Program-made: the position numbers and the translations under genes
In this document: piece after piece, positions 1 through 10,540 of the stretch
Position numbering within the stretch: position 1 is the stretch's first letter
Layout: each line of letters starts with the position of its first letter
Assembly (NCBI GenBank): GCA_948474755.1
Contig: CAOLHI010000564.1
Span: 62,001 to 126,000 of the forward strand
Source: Ctenosaura bakeri
Taxonomy: Eukaryota > Chordata > Lepidosauria > Squamata > Iguanidae
Length of the DNA stretch: 64,000 nt
Direction: 5' to 3'
The notes under the pieces: generated by a model
Told to the model about the DNA's origin: nothing
Database searches by the model: none
The model's input: the letters and a program-made list of their open reading frames with translations, nothing else

Positions 1-1890
1 GATGATGATTGAACTACAGGTGGCAAAGTTCTCAGACTGGATGCAATTAGAAATCAGTAAAGACTCTTTGTTGTGCCTCTATGCAGCAGTGAGACAAGCT
101 GAATAAATAAACAAATAAAACATATTACATCACAAGGATTGTAACCTCAACCTCCTATCCAGTAGGATTATTTCAAGTGGTGAGGAGTCTTTGCAAGGTA
201 TTTTGCAGAAAATTAGCTCGCATTCACTCAGAACTTGACAATCTCAACCATATAGGTATTAAGGATGAGGAGTGCCTTAGAAAGAAGGGAGTAGGGAACT
301 CTAATTTATGTGTAACATGAGTGAATAAACAGGGATGAAAAACCAGACCATTAAAAGTTTAAAAGGACAGAGGAATCTGTTCATTTTGGTTTCTCACATT
401 TGTGACGTTTTCAGTCTCAATTTTTTTTCCATCCTCACCATGAAGAAATATGATGAAATTTTGAAAGTTTTGTAAATTCTTAGGGGGAAAAAAAACCCTC
501 AAATGAAATTCTCATCCACCTTTACCTGGGGCTGATCCACAAGCTTCCTTGCTGACTATGCCCACAGTACCTTCCTGCCATCTGGGGGATCCATGAGATG
601 TACAAGAATCCTCTGCTGTGATTTGACCTTTCCACTTATGGACATAAATTCAAGTGTTCGTCATGGGTTTGGAAAGATCATCTAGCCAGTAAACATGGTA
701 GGTCATGCAGGAGCTACATGTGCATCAATCCTACTTGTTTTATGATTGTATTTAGTGTGCATATTTTTTTAAAAAAAATAAAGCCTAGTTTGTATTAAAG
801 TATATTCAAAAGTATGGTTAAATAAGCTTCGTACACACATTAGTGCTATACTAAGTAAATATGTTACAATCAAATAAGTAACTGTCCAATCATCACTTAA
901 ATAAAAGTGCAGGATTCCATATAGACACCTTCTTGGGATCACTATTTATCCAGAATTTGGTAAATTGAATCCACACCGTAGTTAACGGATCCTTTTTAAC
1001 ATTCCGTTCATTCCCATATATATTTGTTAACATGCTATCTTGCATATCAAGCACAATATCTAATTTCCCCCCTTCTATTCTTTTACACCTGACAATGGTT
1101 CTTGTCTCTAGTTCATAGCTAACAATATTCCTCCTGTTCAGCATCAAATTATTATCTAATTGCCTAATGTTCAGATTTAACATCTGGTTCATGTTAATAT
1201 TATTCTAGGGTCCATTGGGAACTTTGATCTGACAAATCGTCAATGCAAGTCACAACCTTCAATTCTGCTTCTTTGCTGGCCAGGAGGCATAGCTGCCACT
1301 ACTCTTTAAAGAGAAGAGCCATCAAACTCACAGAAGAGATTAAGGGAAATTACTATGCAGCAAATCTGTGCCACCTCCTTCCTCTGGCACACACCAAATA
1401 TGCTGGTTATACAGGTGATCCCTGAGGGCACCGACCCAAAACTGCTTGACTGTTAAAAGGTCATGAATTTGTGGGCTGGTTGTCTATGTGGAGAGCAGTC
1501 AATCTGAGCAGCCAGCACTGATTCCCAAAGAGGTCTGGTGGTGATGGCAGTAGCAGGCAACAGCTGAAAAACAAGGCAGGAAAAGTGATGTGAAGAAGGG
1601 AAGACTGGTAAGCAAGTATGTGAGAGAGTGAACAAAGGCAAGGCAGAGTACACAGGGTAAAGATGAATGAAGGAGAAGGAAGGTTGGTATGCATGGAAGT
1701 GAGCATAGCAGGGAAGTGACAACAGCAATTTTGGTGACTATAGAGTGGTGGCAGAACATATTCTTCAGCTCAAGGAATGGGATAACATGATACCAATATG
1801 GATATTCCTCAGTAGTGATATCCAAGGTAATATCATTGGGTCAGCTGAACCAGAGAGTTTCTCATCACATCTAGCCTTGGAATTCCAATA
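1..1890. other. Unannotated intergenic DNA
   Basis: No repeat family, RNA gene or convincing coding exon was recognised. The segment is AT-rich with short A and T runs (for example around 421-500 and 765-785). The minus strand at 893-1192 holds a 99-codon open frame of hydrophilic character that I could not assign; see the findings. The overlapping open frames near 1450-1830 on the minus strand are low-complexity Leu/Ser/Pro readings of a purine-rich stretch and do not look coding. Confidence 0.6.
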
Positions 1891-1998
1891 TGAGGCTACT
1901 TTATATTTTTAATTTTTATATGATACGAATTTCATGAGCTGTATCTGTTTCAACTTTTGTAAGCTGCCTTGAGTCCAGGACTAAGAAAAGGGCAGGAT
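1890..1998 (+). repeat. LINE 3' tail fragment
   Basis: The text GTAAGCTGCCTTGAGTCC followed by AAGAAAAGGGCAGGATG resembles the common 3' end of reptile L2/CR1-group LINEs and of SINEs that borrow it, where a 'gccttgagtc...gggagaaaggcgggat' box precedes a short tandem tail. A GAT-rich run follows. Only the tail is present. The exact family is not resolved. Confidence 0.45.
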
Positions 1999-2509
1999 GA
2001 TGATGACAACAATGATCATCATTATCATTAACATCATCTTAGATTCAGAGTGACCTCTTATAGTCTCAGGTTTTCTAGATAAGATAATAAGATAAAGATT
2101 TATTGTTGTTCATTAGGCTTAGAGCCTTGACCTTGACAGATTACACATACAGGACAAACCTTCCTGCAAGCACTAGGCAACAATAATGAACAGCAAGCCT
2201 TCCTAATTGTGCTTTTAAACAACACTGTCCTGACAATCCTTTAGTTCAGAATCCACAAATATTTTCATTAGCAGTAGGTATGATAAGCAGGGCAATACAG
2301 TATGTTGCACCTTCTTTTATTTTGACAAATTAGAAGATCAGTGAATTTCAAATAAATGTTTGTGTCAACATAAATTTTCTTAAATATTTGGGATACAAAT
2401 CTTTGATAAATTTAATGGCAAAGATGACTATAATGGGAAAAATAATTCACCAGACAAAAGACATCTGTTTTGGGCAGTCTATTAGGCCAATAACCTAAAA
2501 TTCATAGCA

Positions 2510-2510
<1 letters not shown>
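1999..2510. other. Unannotated intergenic DNA
   Basis: AT-rich sequence without a recognised repeat or coding potential. A GATAAGATAATAAGATAAAGAT run near 2080-2100 is simple sequence. Confidence 0.5.
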
Positions 2511-2548
<38 letters not shown>

Positions 2549-2735
2549 GTGCCTTCAAGTCATTTTTGACTAATGGTGATCCAGATGTGAATCTACCATG
2601 GGTTTTTTTCTGCAGCTGAGAGTGTGAGGCATGCCCAAGGTCACTCCATGGGTTTCCATGTCTATATGGGGAATCAAACCCTGGTCTCCAGGGTCATACT
2701 CCAGTGCTCAAACCACTACGCCTCACTAGCTGTAG
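2511..2735 (-). repeat. tRNA-derived SINE with (TTG)n tail
   Basis: Read on the minus strand this is the same SINE as at 21765-21996. A tRNA-like head has an A box near 'agtggtttgagc' and a B-box-like 'ggtttgattcccc'. It is followed by the 'atggaaacccatggagtgaccttgggcatgcc' body and the 'ACTTGAAGGCACACAACAAC' tail. The tail has expanded into (CAA)n, seen on the plus strand as (TTG)n at 2511-2547. It was transcribed by RNA polymerase III and moved by a LINE in trans. The middle, where the serine-like 'cctctgaac' box should be, is shortened. Confidence 0.75.
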
Positions 2736-2837
2736 CATTTTAGATGTGGGAAATTTCCCTTCAGTATGACTGTAATCCCATGGAGGGATCTCCCATGTGC
2801 CTGCATATGAATCTTCAAGACAGAATGGACACTTTTT

Positions 2838-3283
2838 GGCCATTTCCGCACAGGGCGAGGGAATTGCCCCATGACACTACTCACTGGACTTTTGGGCTCC
2901 CTGGTCTGGTCCACACTTCTCCGGAGCAGTTCGTGGCTGCCGCTCCACACTGCTCCGGGGACAAAAATGGCGGCTTCCAGTTGGTCGAGGGTCTCAACCA
3001 ACCGCTGAAGCTCACCAGCCTAAAGCCCGCCCCCGGCAGATCACAGGCCCACACCAATGCGAGCCTGCAAATCTGCATATGGGAGCAGGCTCGCAGTGGC
3101 ACACTCTGTGCTTTTGAAAGACCTGTTTTTAGCGGTCTTTCAAAAGCACGCTGGATGACCACTTGGGGTCGTTTGGGAGTGGGCTGGGGTGCGGATCTAC
3201 ATTCAATAGGTCCGACCCAGTCCGGTTCCAGGTGCAGACGTCCTCCCTCTGCCCCATTTAAAAAACCCCATGTGGAAATGGCC
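2838..3283. mobile_element. MITE family B, copy 1 (Harbinger-like)
   Basis: A 446-bp GC-rich element starts GGCCATTTCCGCAC and ends ATGTGGAAATGGCC, so the ends are inverted repeats. It is flanked by TTT on both sides (2835-2837 and 3284-3286). Near its middle is a strong hairpin, GCTTTTGAAAGACC paired with GGTCTTTCAAAAGC (about 3110-3150). Two more copies are at 19092-19548 and 50182-50616, both between ATA duplications. The 3-bp duplications and the ends point to the PIF/Harbinger superfamily; that is an inference. Its GC-rich open frames on both strands are shared in conflicting frames between copies and are not genes. Confidence 0.8.
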
Positions 3284-3617
3284 TTTATTTATCTAGGTTC
3301 TTTTTCCTTTTTTCAAGTCCATGTCCCACATAAACTTTGAGAAAGGGCTGTGTGTGGCCAGAAGATTTATCTTATCCACAATATGAAGCATGGGCTCATT
3401 GTTCTCTTTTACAAATGGATCAAGTCAGGATTTTGACTTTCTGTGGACACATGTACATGCACCTCTGCATGTGAGTTTGATGTGGCCATGCTAGTTGGGG
3501 TTCTTTGATATCAAGCACCTTTTTCATGCTGTAGTGGGGTGGGGGAACATATGGAATTTCAATTTAACAGGTTCTATGCAATAAAGGAGAGCTTATTAAG
3601 TGTGTTCCTGGATGACC

Positions 3618-3838
3618 AGGGGCCTTTCGATGCTGCATAATTATAGTGCTATGATTCTGCTTTAACTGCCATGGCTTCATCCTATGGAATCTTGGGGTTT
3701 GTAGTTTGGTGAGCAACTTTCTGGCTGAGAATTCAAAATGCTCCTCCTCCAACTGAAAATCCCAGTACTCCATAGGATGCAGCCATGGCAGTTAAAGTAG
3801 AATCACAGAGCTGTAACTGCGTGATATGAAAAGCCCCC
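3618..3838. mobile_element. Palindromic MITE, family A-like (diverged)
   Basis: An imperfect long inverted repeat has outer ends GGGGCCTTTC and GAAAAGCCCC. The inner arms pair 'tatagtgctatgattctgctttaactgcc' with 'ggcagttaaagtagaatcacagagctgta'. The centre holds 'atcctatggaatcttggggtttgtagttt', the hallmark box of family A. A relative with GGGGCCATTTCAC ends lies at 38877-39122. No convincing target duplication was found. Confidence 0.65.
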
Positions 3839-4972
3839 TGCACACATTTCCCTATTGAAAACTACAGAGGTAGTAGCAAGATGGCATTTTCAGATCTCTT
3901 AAGTATCAGATTCAGTGCTTGATGGTGCCAATTTGATCAAGGATAATTTTCAAAAAGAGAGTGTGTGAACTGTTTGTCGATATGAAGAAGTGAAGCTTAG
4001 CTTGAAATACAGCCTACTTAATAAGATTTAAAAAGATTTTTTTTAAAAAAAAAATGAAATCACTATGCTATTTCCACCCCGCTACTTAAGATACATACCA
4101 TGATGTGCTGCCTTCTCTTTGTGAAGACTTAATTCTGAATTGCTGGAAAGTTCCCAAACAAATTAAGCTTCCTTACTGAAAGCAAATGAAAGGAAGAGGA
4201 AGAAGACGAGGAAGAAGGAGAAGAACAAACATGAGTGTCTCTTGCTGAGCAGAAGCCACATAATTGGATTAAAATCTTTGTGTATGTACAGTAAGGGGAT
4301 CTAAGGAACCCTGCTGCCCTTTTGATTCCTATAGAGATGGCAGGAAAATGTAAGAGCATCAGTGATGGAAGCGGGAGCCAGAGGTGTGTGTAGCACAATG
4401 TGATTTGCCATCCAAAGCCTGAGGATTTACCCAGTGGCAGTTTCCCTGGAGAAATACCAGGCTCTTTTCAGCAGCTGGGGAAGGGTGACCAGCAGTGCTC
4501 ATTAGAAGTAGGTCTCTTCTTGTACTGAATGCAAATCAAGCAGCCATGTTTGTGTTTGTGATTCATTAGCAGTCAAGCGGTTTGTCCAAAGTACATCCTG
4601 TAGTTTTTTGTTTGTTTGTTTTTTCCAAGGGGAGAGAAGAAGGTTGTATAGGAGAGAAGATCCACAGCCTCAGATTTTCCTACGCATTTCAGATCACTTG
4701 CTCCAGCTAGTCTTTTATCTACCTGTAATGTAAAATTCATTTGGGCTCAAAATCCTTTTTTCTGCCTCTCTCTTAAAATTGTCAAATTCCTGGGTAACAG
4801 TGTCCTAAATACTGTGTTCAGTGATTGACTCTATCACCCAAGGGTTTAATTGAATAAAAATGAAAATGAAAATCCATGTGCTATTTTTATAAATTGTTCA
4901 AAAACTAGCAATGAAACAAATGTGCAGCTCTTCTAGATCAATTGTGCTTTCAAAATTAGAAGTATATTTTGG
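3839..4972. other. Unannotated intergenic DNA
   Basis: No gene or repeat family was recognised. There is an A/T homopolymer zone at 4030-4055 and a purine tract (AGGAAGAGGAAGAAGACGAG) at 4190-4225. The open frame reading poly-Ser across the purine tract (minus strand, 4129-4398) is simple sequence, not a gene. Confidence 0.5.
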
Positions 4973-4976
4973 CATA

Positions 4977-5385
4977 GCCACCATTTCCACATGATGTCGC
5001 TGTCCTGCTATGGGGATGGAATAGCAGCAATCTGTGGGCCATGCTTATGCATGATGTTGTCACAGTCCTCCTGCCATCCCCTCTCCATGTGTCATGATTG
5101 TGGGATATTCGCTTAATGGATTAAATCCATTAAGCGCCTGTGATCATGTGATGCTTCTGTACTTCCTTCCATGCAGAAGGACAGGAAGTGCGATGGAGGA
5201 ACTTCCTCCCCTAGAGCAGCATGGGAAAGAGTCTGACTGTGTTGTGGAAGGCAGGTGCATGTCGCTTGCACTCCCTTCTGCAGGGAGCCAGTCAGGTGCA
5301 GAGTGGAGCATTTCTGTTGTGCTCCCTTCCCAAAGGTGCTGCTGAGACCCCGACTGATGGACAGCAGTTCTCCACCACCATTGTG
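4977..5385 (+). mobile_element. MITE family C, copy 1
   Basis: It begins GCCACCATTTCCACATG right after ATA and aligns over its length with the reverse complement of 33399-33806. Shared boxes include 'tatgcatgatgttgtcacagtcc', 'atgattgtgggatattcgctta' and the short internal palindrome TGGATTAAATCCA. The right terminus (expected '...gcagaaatggcc') is missing, so the copy is truncated near 5385. Open frames read across it on both strands are not conserved in frame between copies. Confidence 0.7.
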
Positions 5386-6364
5386 TGATGATCACGCCTT
5401 AAAACTTTCTTTGTAGCTGTTGCAGTCTACACACCACAGTCATGTAGTGGTTCGTGCGCAGCAAGGGGCATCAGAGAAACAACTGGTTATGTTCCTCTAG
5501 CTAGATGTGGAATATGGATATCATTCACTGAGACATACAGAAGACCCTCAGAAGTCTTGGTGGATGATATCATTATCTTCCATAGGTCAGTGAATGGCTC
5601 AGTGAATGATGTCATCATTTTTCATTTAGATATAGGCATATAGCCAGATGTTGTCAACTTAATATTTAATACCTTTTCTGCACAATAAGACTTTGAAGAT
5701 CTAGCTGTATTAAAATAAAAGATCCTGGAACAGTAAATTTGAAATCTGTACTGTCTTAGTCTTTTTATAGTCAAATTCTGATATCATAATAATAAACAGT
5801 AGAAGAGATGGAACTTAACATATATTGAGACTTTGCATGCTCTCTTGGGTCCTTGATACTGAACTGCAAAGTCATCCTTGACTGAGGGAAAACCATAGTG
5901 ACAAGGGCTTAGAATGTCTCAGAAATAGAGGACTATTTATTTTTCCTCTAGCTTGCACTGAATACATGGCATTGGTTTCTGTGTAAGGCAGGGATGGGGA
6001 ATTGTCAGAATCTGCGAGTGGGGTCTTACTTCCCCTCTGTGGGAATTTGGAGTCCCCCACCCAACCAGGAGTTTCATAACAAGTGAGGCTATTTCATACA
6101 TTCATTTACACACTGAACAAAATGGTGATTGGTTTCTCTTTTCTTTTTTATGTAAAATATTTCCACAAGGGGTGTGCAATTTAGGCACAAGGTGGTTTTG
6201 TAGTTTAATCATTAGGTAGATGTCCTTGGACTGATAATGCTTCCATAATCTTTTATCATGCAATTGCTCTGCTTCATCTACACAATTTTATATGGGTTTC
6301 CTCACTGTCATCTTTTATTTTATACCTCTCCCAAGTTTTTCTTTCTTTCACAAAAACCTTTGTC
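5386..6364. other. Unannotated intergenic DNA
   Basis: No recognised feature. The sequence is AT-rich. Two short related phrases, 'gtggatgatatcattatcttccat' and 'gtgaatgatgtcatcatttttcat' (about 5560-5625), suggest an old local duplication. Confidence 0.45.
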
Positions 6365-6500
6365 AAGGAAAGACACTGGACTGAATCCTATTGGTAGTCC
6401 TAAACAGAGTAGATACATTAAATGGGAGTCAACCTGTATGTAAATCCCATTGATTCAACAGGTCTACTTTCACTGAGACTACAAGGCCAGTAGTACCCGT
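6365..6500. repeat. Fragment of a palindromic repeat (probable old MITE)
   Basis: The phrases 'ctggactgaatcctattggtagtcct' and 'cccattgattcaacaggtctac' match my memory of a widespread lizard palindromic repeat built around 'attggtagtccyaa...agtagacccattg...caatgggtctactct...gacta'. Both arms are present but diverged. Family identity was not checked. Confidence 0.35.
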
Positions 6501-6849
6501 TCTTTCATTTTGAAGTTCTTTCTGGATGAAGCTGGGAGTTTCTTGTTGCTGCTCAGTTCTTTCTGAAGACTGACAGTAAAGCTATTGACTGAACTCCTTT
6601 TGGTCGACTATGCTGGTATAACTAAGCTGGGGTAGTGGTTGCAAGAAAGGAGAAAGAAAGAAACCACAAGTGCAGCAGCTATGAAGGGAACAGGCTGTTG
6701 AAGAAATGGAATGCTTTCCCCCAGCTTCAGTGGCTACCGATTACTGTGACAGTTCATCAACAGGATTCTAGCTTGTGTTTGGCTTCTGGATTGGTGTATT
6801 TTCAATACTGTCTGTTGAAGTCACCGATAGCCACATCTTAAACAGTATA

Positions 6850-7345
6850 TTGCACAGGTGGAGCAGGTGACAATGAAGATGACCAAGCAGCTGGAGAAGT
6901 TATGTATAAAGAGAGGTGTAATATGCAAGGAATGGTGAAAGTGGACAGAGAAGGAGTTTTCTTCTTTCATTGTAATACTAGATGGCCATGGTCATCCAGT
7001 GATACCAAATGATGGGAGATTCAGAATGGATAGCGAGGAAGTACTGCTTCATAGGACAGATAACTGAAGTATGGAGTTCACTATACCTTCATAGGACAGA
7101 TAACTGAAGTATGGAGTTCACTATTACACTATTCATTGTAATGGCCACCAGTGTAGAAGGGATTGAACAAATTCATGGAGTAATCAACAAAGGGCTACTG
7201 ACCATGATGGCTATTATATTACCTCCAGTTTCAGAAGCACTATGCCTCATAACACCAATTACTGAGAAAAATGAGACACTGGATTCATATCCTGATTGTG
7301 GTTATCCACTATGGGAAACAGATGTGCTGTTATATCCTTAGACAG
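6850..7345 (+). repeat. CR1-group LINE 3' end (old copy)
   Basis: The plus strand resembles the end of a reptile CR1-clade LINE whose last protein segment reads like 'aTrkyFFTqRivklWnSLPqdVVmAT', followed by the 'gatggctacta...ccatgatggcta' 3' region. Here it is seen as 'ataggacagataactgaagtatggagttcacta', 'gtaatggccaccagtgtagaagggattgaacaaattcatgga' and 'ctactgaccatgatggctat'. Stops and frameshifts interrupt it. A 40-bp segment is tandemly duplicated (7047-7124). The copy runs directly into a family A MITE at 7347. Confidence 0.6.
7047..7124 (+). repeat. 40-bp tandem duplication
   Basis: The 38-base string starting CTTCATAGGACAGATAACTG occurs at 7047 and again at 7087 without mismatch. It lies inside the old LINE relic. 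The perfect identity of the copies against a decayed background suggests the duplication is much younger than the LINE insertion. Confidence 0.9.
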
Positions 7346-7346
7346 A

Positions 7347-7379
7347 GGACCTTTCCACCCTACACTGTTATAGTGCTGC

Positions 7380-7431
<52 letters not shown>

Positions 7432-7606
7432 GTGCTATTATTACACTTTAAACATCCTATGGAGTTCTGGAGTTTGCAGTTTAGGGAGAGGCATTTAGAA
7501 TTCTCAGCTAGAGAGGTCTTTGGCCGCAGTAAACTGAAAACTCCAGAATTCTACAGGATGTTCAAAGTGGGATAATAGCACTATAACAGTGTGGTGCAAA
7601 AAGGCT
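7347..7606. mobile_element. MITE family A, copy 1, with (ATT)n
   Basis: A palindromic element starts GGACCTTTCCACCC and ends 'gtggtgcaaaaaggctc'. The internal arms 'cactttaaacatcctatggagttctgg' and 'ccagaattctacaggatgttcaaagtgg' pair. A run of ATT repeats (7386-7431) has expanded inside the left arm, replacing the usual 'attattcc' box, so it is a plausible origin of the microsatellite. No clear target duplication is seen. Confidence 0.75.
7386..7431. repeat. (ATT)n microsatellite
   Basis: About 15 uninterrupted ATT units inside the left arm of the family A MITE. Confidence 0.95.
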
Positions 7607-7736
7607 CATAACCTTCACCTATCCCAATTTGGCAAGGACAGTCCCAGTTGATCGGCTGATAATCCACTTTTTCAGATGCTTTTAAAATGTTCCATTTTTT
7701 CTCTCCTCCCCACTTTCCCCCTTCATCCTGGCTTAC
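7607..7736. repeat. Unclassified repeat R, copy 1, left part
   Basis: This aligns with 15490-15612: both carry 'cagttgatc/ctgattaat...cacttttcagatgc/acattttcagttgc', 'aaaatgttccatttt/aaaatgttccagttt', 'tctctcctcccc/tctccttctccc' and 'atcctggctta/gtcctcagctta'. The right part continues at 8285 after the LTR insertion. No coding frame or terminal structure is evident. The superfamily is unknown to me. Confidence 0.65.
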
Positions 7737-8279
7737 TGTCATGCCCTGTTTCCAGAGCATGGACTTTGACTCAGAGTCTGAAGCAGAGGGCATGCCAGAG
7801 CTGAAACAGAAGGCATGCCAGGGCCTGCTGTACTGAGAGAGGTTGCAATGCTGGAAACAAAACAGGGGATGGTGCCAGCTCCAACAGAGAGTCCTACCTC
7901 TTCAGATACAGAAGAACACTTACCTAGACCCAGCTCGCACAGCACAGGCAGCAAAGGGAGACCCAGAGTCTCTCTCTCAGAATTTATAACCGGCAACAAT
8001 CAATCAAGGCACAGCTGTGCTAGGTTTTGGGTCTATTTAGCTGGCGTCCTTCCCCTCTAGGAGTTATCAGAGCTTATCTGTCTTGCCACCTTGCTGAATG
8101 CCTTGACAAATACTTGGATTGACCTTGGACACTCCCTTGCCATGAACCCCTGCCAGACTTTGTTTATGTTGGACTTTATTTATGACTCCTTGCTTACTGC
8201 CTGGAAGTAAGTAACAAGCTAGGAGATATACAGTTTGTTTTGTTTGATTTATCAGCTGTGCCAGGACTGAGATAGGACA
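7737..8279 (+). mobile_element. Solo LTR with perfect 5-bp target duplication
   Basis: The element begins TGTCATGCCC and ends ATAGGACA (TG...CA, with TGTC/GACA inverted tips). It is flanked by CTTAC at 7732-7736 and 8280-8284. The empty site can be read in the sister repeat near 15605-15620. A TATA-like TTATAAC box lies at about 7982-7988. There is no internal retroviral gene. An open frame at 7815-8060 reads a Ser/Pro/Glu-rich protein ('PTSSDTEEHLPRPSS'), which could be a relic of captured coding sequence but has no recognised domain. No other copy was found in the window. Confidence 0.85.
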
Positions 8280-8284
8280 CTTAC

Positions 8285-8545
8285 TTCAATTGTTGCAACC
8301 TGACCTCAAAGTGCAAAAGTAGTTTGTACTCAGTTGAACTCAGCAAGGGGAAGAGGAGAGGAAGGAAGGAATCTTGCCTTTCCCAGTAGGCTCAGGCTAG
8401 AGCAAACTGCTGTAGCCTTGCCTAGTTTGTGTGTTCTTCCTCATTAATAGCATCTGCATTCTTTATCACACTCTGATGTCATTTGGCCACATGTGTTTCT
8501 GATCTTCAACTATGAAATGTTGGATGGGATGCTTAGTTCAGTATT
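8285..8545. repeat. Unclassified repeat R, copy 1, right part
   Basis: This aligns with 15613-15663 joined to 16622-16810. Shared phrases are 'gtgcaaaagtagtttgtactcag/gtataaaaatagtttgcgctcag', 'ttgcctttcccagtaggctcaggc/ttgcccttcccaggaggttcaggc', 'agcaaactgctg' and 'cacactctgatgtcatttggccacatgtgt/cacactgatgttgcttgggctcatgtgt'. The right boundary is unclear. Confidence 0.65.
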
Positions 8546-10540
8546 CTGTGCACATTTTGGAAATAAAAACAGAACAATGAAGGGCTGTAAATACATTGAT
8601 CCACTTCAGAAGCAAGGCCAAGAAATGGAAACTTCCAAAATCCTGGGTGAATTCAGATTTCAGAAACAGCCTCATTGTAAAATCTTGTTTTGATGCCTTG
8701 AATCCTGTCCACTTAATCCTTCTCGCCATTAGGGGTTATCAAAGCAGGACTAATAACAGACTTTTAAAAAATCATGTTTATATAATTCCGTTATATATTA
8801 TTGAAATAAGTGGATATCAAATAGAACCCCTGCTTTGGTACTTTGGGCCCTTTTTCTCACTAGGTCACCTTGATTCTTACTGTTATTTAGTGGTATGGGG
8901 AGAAAGGGCCTCCAAATAATAAATTGACAGAGAGATAGGTAGGTTTTCTGCTTATAGTGCAAACAAATTGCTTTATTATAATATAAATAAAGCATCTGAA
9001 GTCAAGGCAGCAGCAGACTATGGCATGCTTTTTATTCTGCAAGTTGCTTATGAATGGCTTTTTTCTCATTGTTGCTGCTCCTTGGCTTCCAGTGGGTGTT
9101 CCCCATTCTTTTTCCCCTGCCATTCCCACCACACACACCATGACAGTGCATATGTGCCAAACCGGATTAACTTTTCCACAGTCTAGGCAGGCTTCTCCTC
9201 TCCCCAGCTACCCACCCCAGCCTCCCTACCTCCAGCCCACACTTTGCCTGTCTTCCATCTACAACCTCCAGCTCCTTCAGCAGCCCAACACAAGCCTTGT
9301 GTATAGAATTTAGCTCCCTCACTGTAGGGCAGCTGGTAATGGGCACTTGGTTGAAAAGAAGCTTTTCAAGCTCATTTCTTGGAAAGAATAGGCGGGTGTC
9401 TGCTCTGCAGCTTTCCTTTTTGATAGGAAGGGATAATCCTTTCTATTAGATGTCTCTGTCAAAGCCACAGAGAAAAAGGGATCAGGGCTCTCCCATGATA
9501 CGGGGGTGCGGGGGGAACAGACCAGCTTTTCAGTGAAAGACAATCTGGAATTTGACAGCTTCACCACTTTGGGGTGGCATTCATTACTGATCTAATGATT
9601 TAATTTTCCTATTAAGGATTATTTCAATCCTTGAGATAACTTTAAATCTCTTCTGGAAAACAATTTGTGATATATTTGTTTAAAAATGAAATTTCTAGCT
9701 ACCACTCTGCACAGAATCAGATGCTCAATGCTAAAACAGCTACTCACAACCTCCCCAGATATTTTACCTGTTCTCAGAACACTCCATGGAACAACTTAAT
9801 TCTCATTTTATGATATTATTTATTTACTGGAAATCCTTGGTCATCTGCTAACCTATTTCCTAACATATTGTGTAAAACAGTGTAGCCTCTTAAAAAGCAT
9901 CCAAGAAACTATGAGGTTGATTTTCCCCCTCTCAAGGCACAGGCTGATATTTGCTTTAGGGAGAAGAGATATAGTCTTGGAATATCACCCCTGGATGATA
10001 CAAAAAGATTTGTGGGGTGGTGGTGCTTCTTGAGTATTGGAAATCCAGATTTGGAAGGGGGGAGGATGCTTTCTACAATATCCACGATCTCTTTCTCCCT
10101 TGTCCCTCCAGTGTGAGCCCAGAAAGACGTTGGAATTGTTGGTTCCTACAGTATCAAAACTCATCCCAACTCATCAGCAGAAGCATTCTAGAGTTCTAAA
10201 GTCAGAATCACTACATTAGCAAATACAATCAGTCTACAATAATGTTGCAGATGTTAAATGCGAATTCCAAGTCAGCCAATCATCCTGCAAGTACACATGA
10301 AGTTCTGTCCCACACTTTTGATTTGGTAGGAGGGTTGCTAATGGACAGGTGTATGATTGAGCTCAAGACTTCAGGGCTCATTGGACAAAAAGTTGGCCAC
10401 TTGTGGAATTTAATGTAATTGTGCTGGCATATATTTATATTGTGCTAAAGTAAATGTATTTTGACCCATGTATCTCATCTGATGCAGACAGAAATGTGTG
10501 TGAGGAAGAAAATAGAGAAAGATAAGGACCAGGAACAAGA
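8546..10540. other. Unannotated intergenic DNA
   Basis: About 2 kb without a recognised repeat or gene. There is a pyrimidine- and CA-rich stretch (9080-9300) with short overlapping open frames that look like composition effects. Nothing supports an exon. Confidence 0.5.

Noticed and set aside
1453..1825. Overlapping Leu/Ser/Pro-rich minus-strand frames
   Set aside because: All three minus frames are open because of purine-rich composition; they share no recognisable domain.
2744..3340. 198-codon plus-strand open frame and overlapping minus-strand frames
   Set aside because: They lie in MITE family B; the frames are not kept in the other two copies.
4129..4398. Minus-strand frame with a poly-Ser run
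   Set aside because: It derives from the purine tract at 4190-4225; no family signature.
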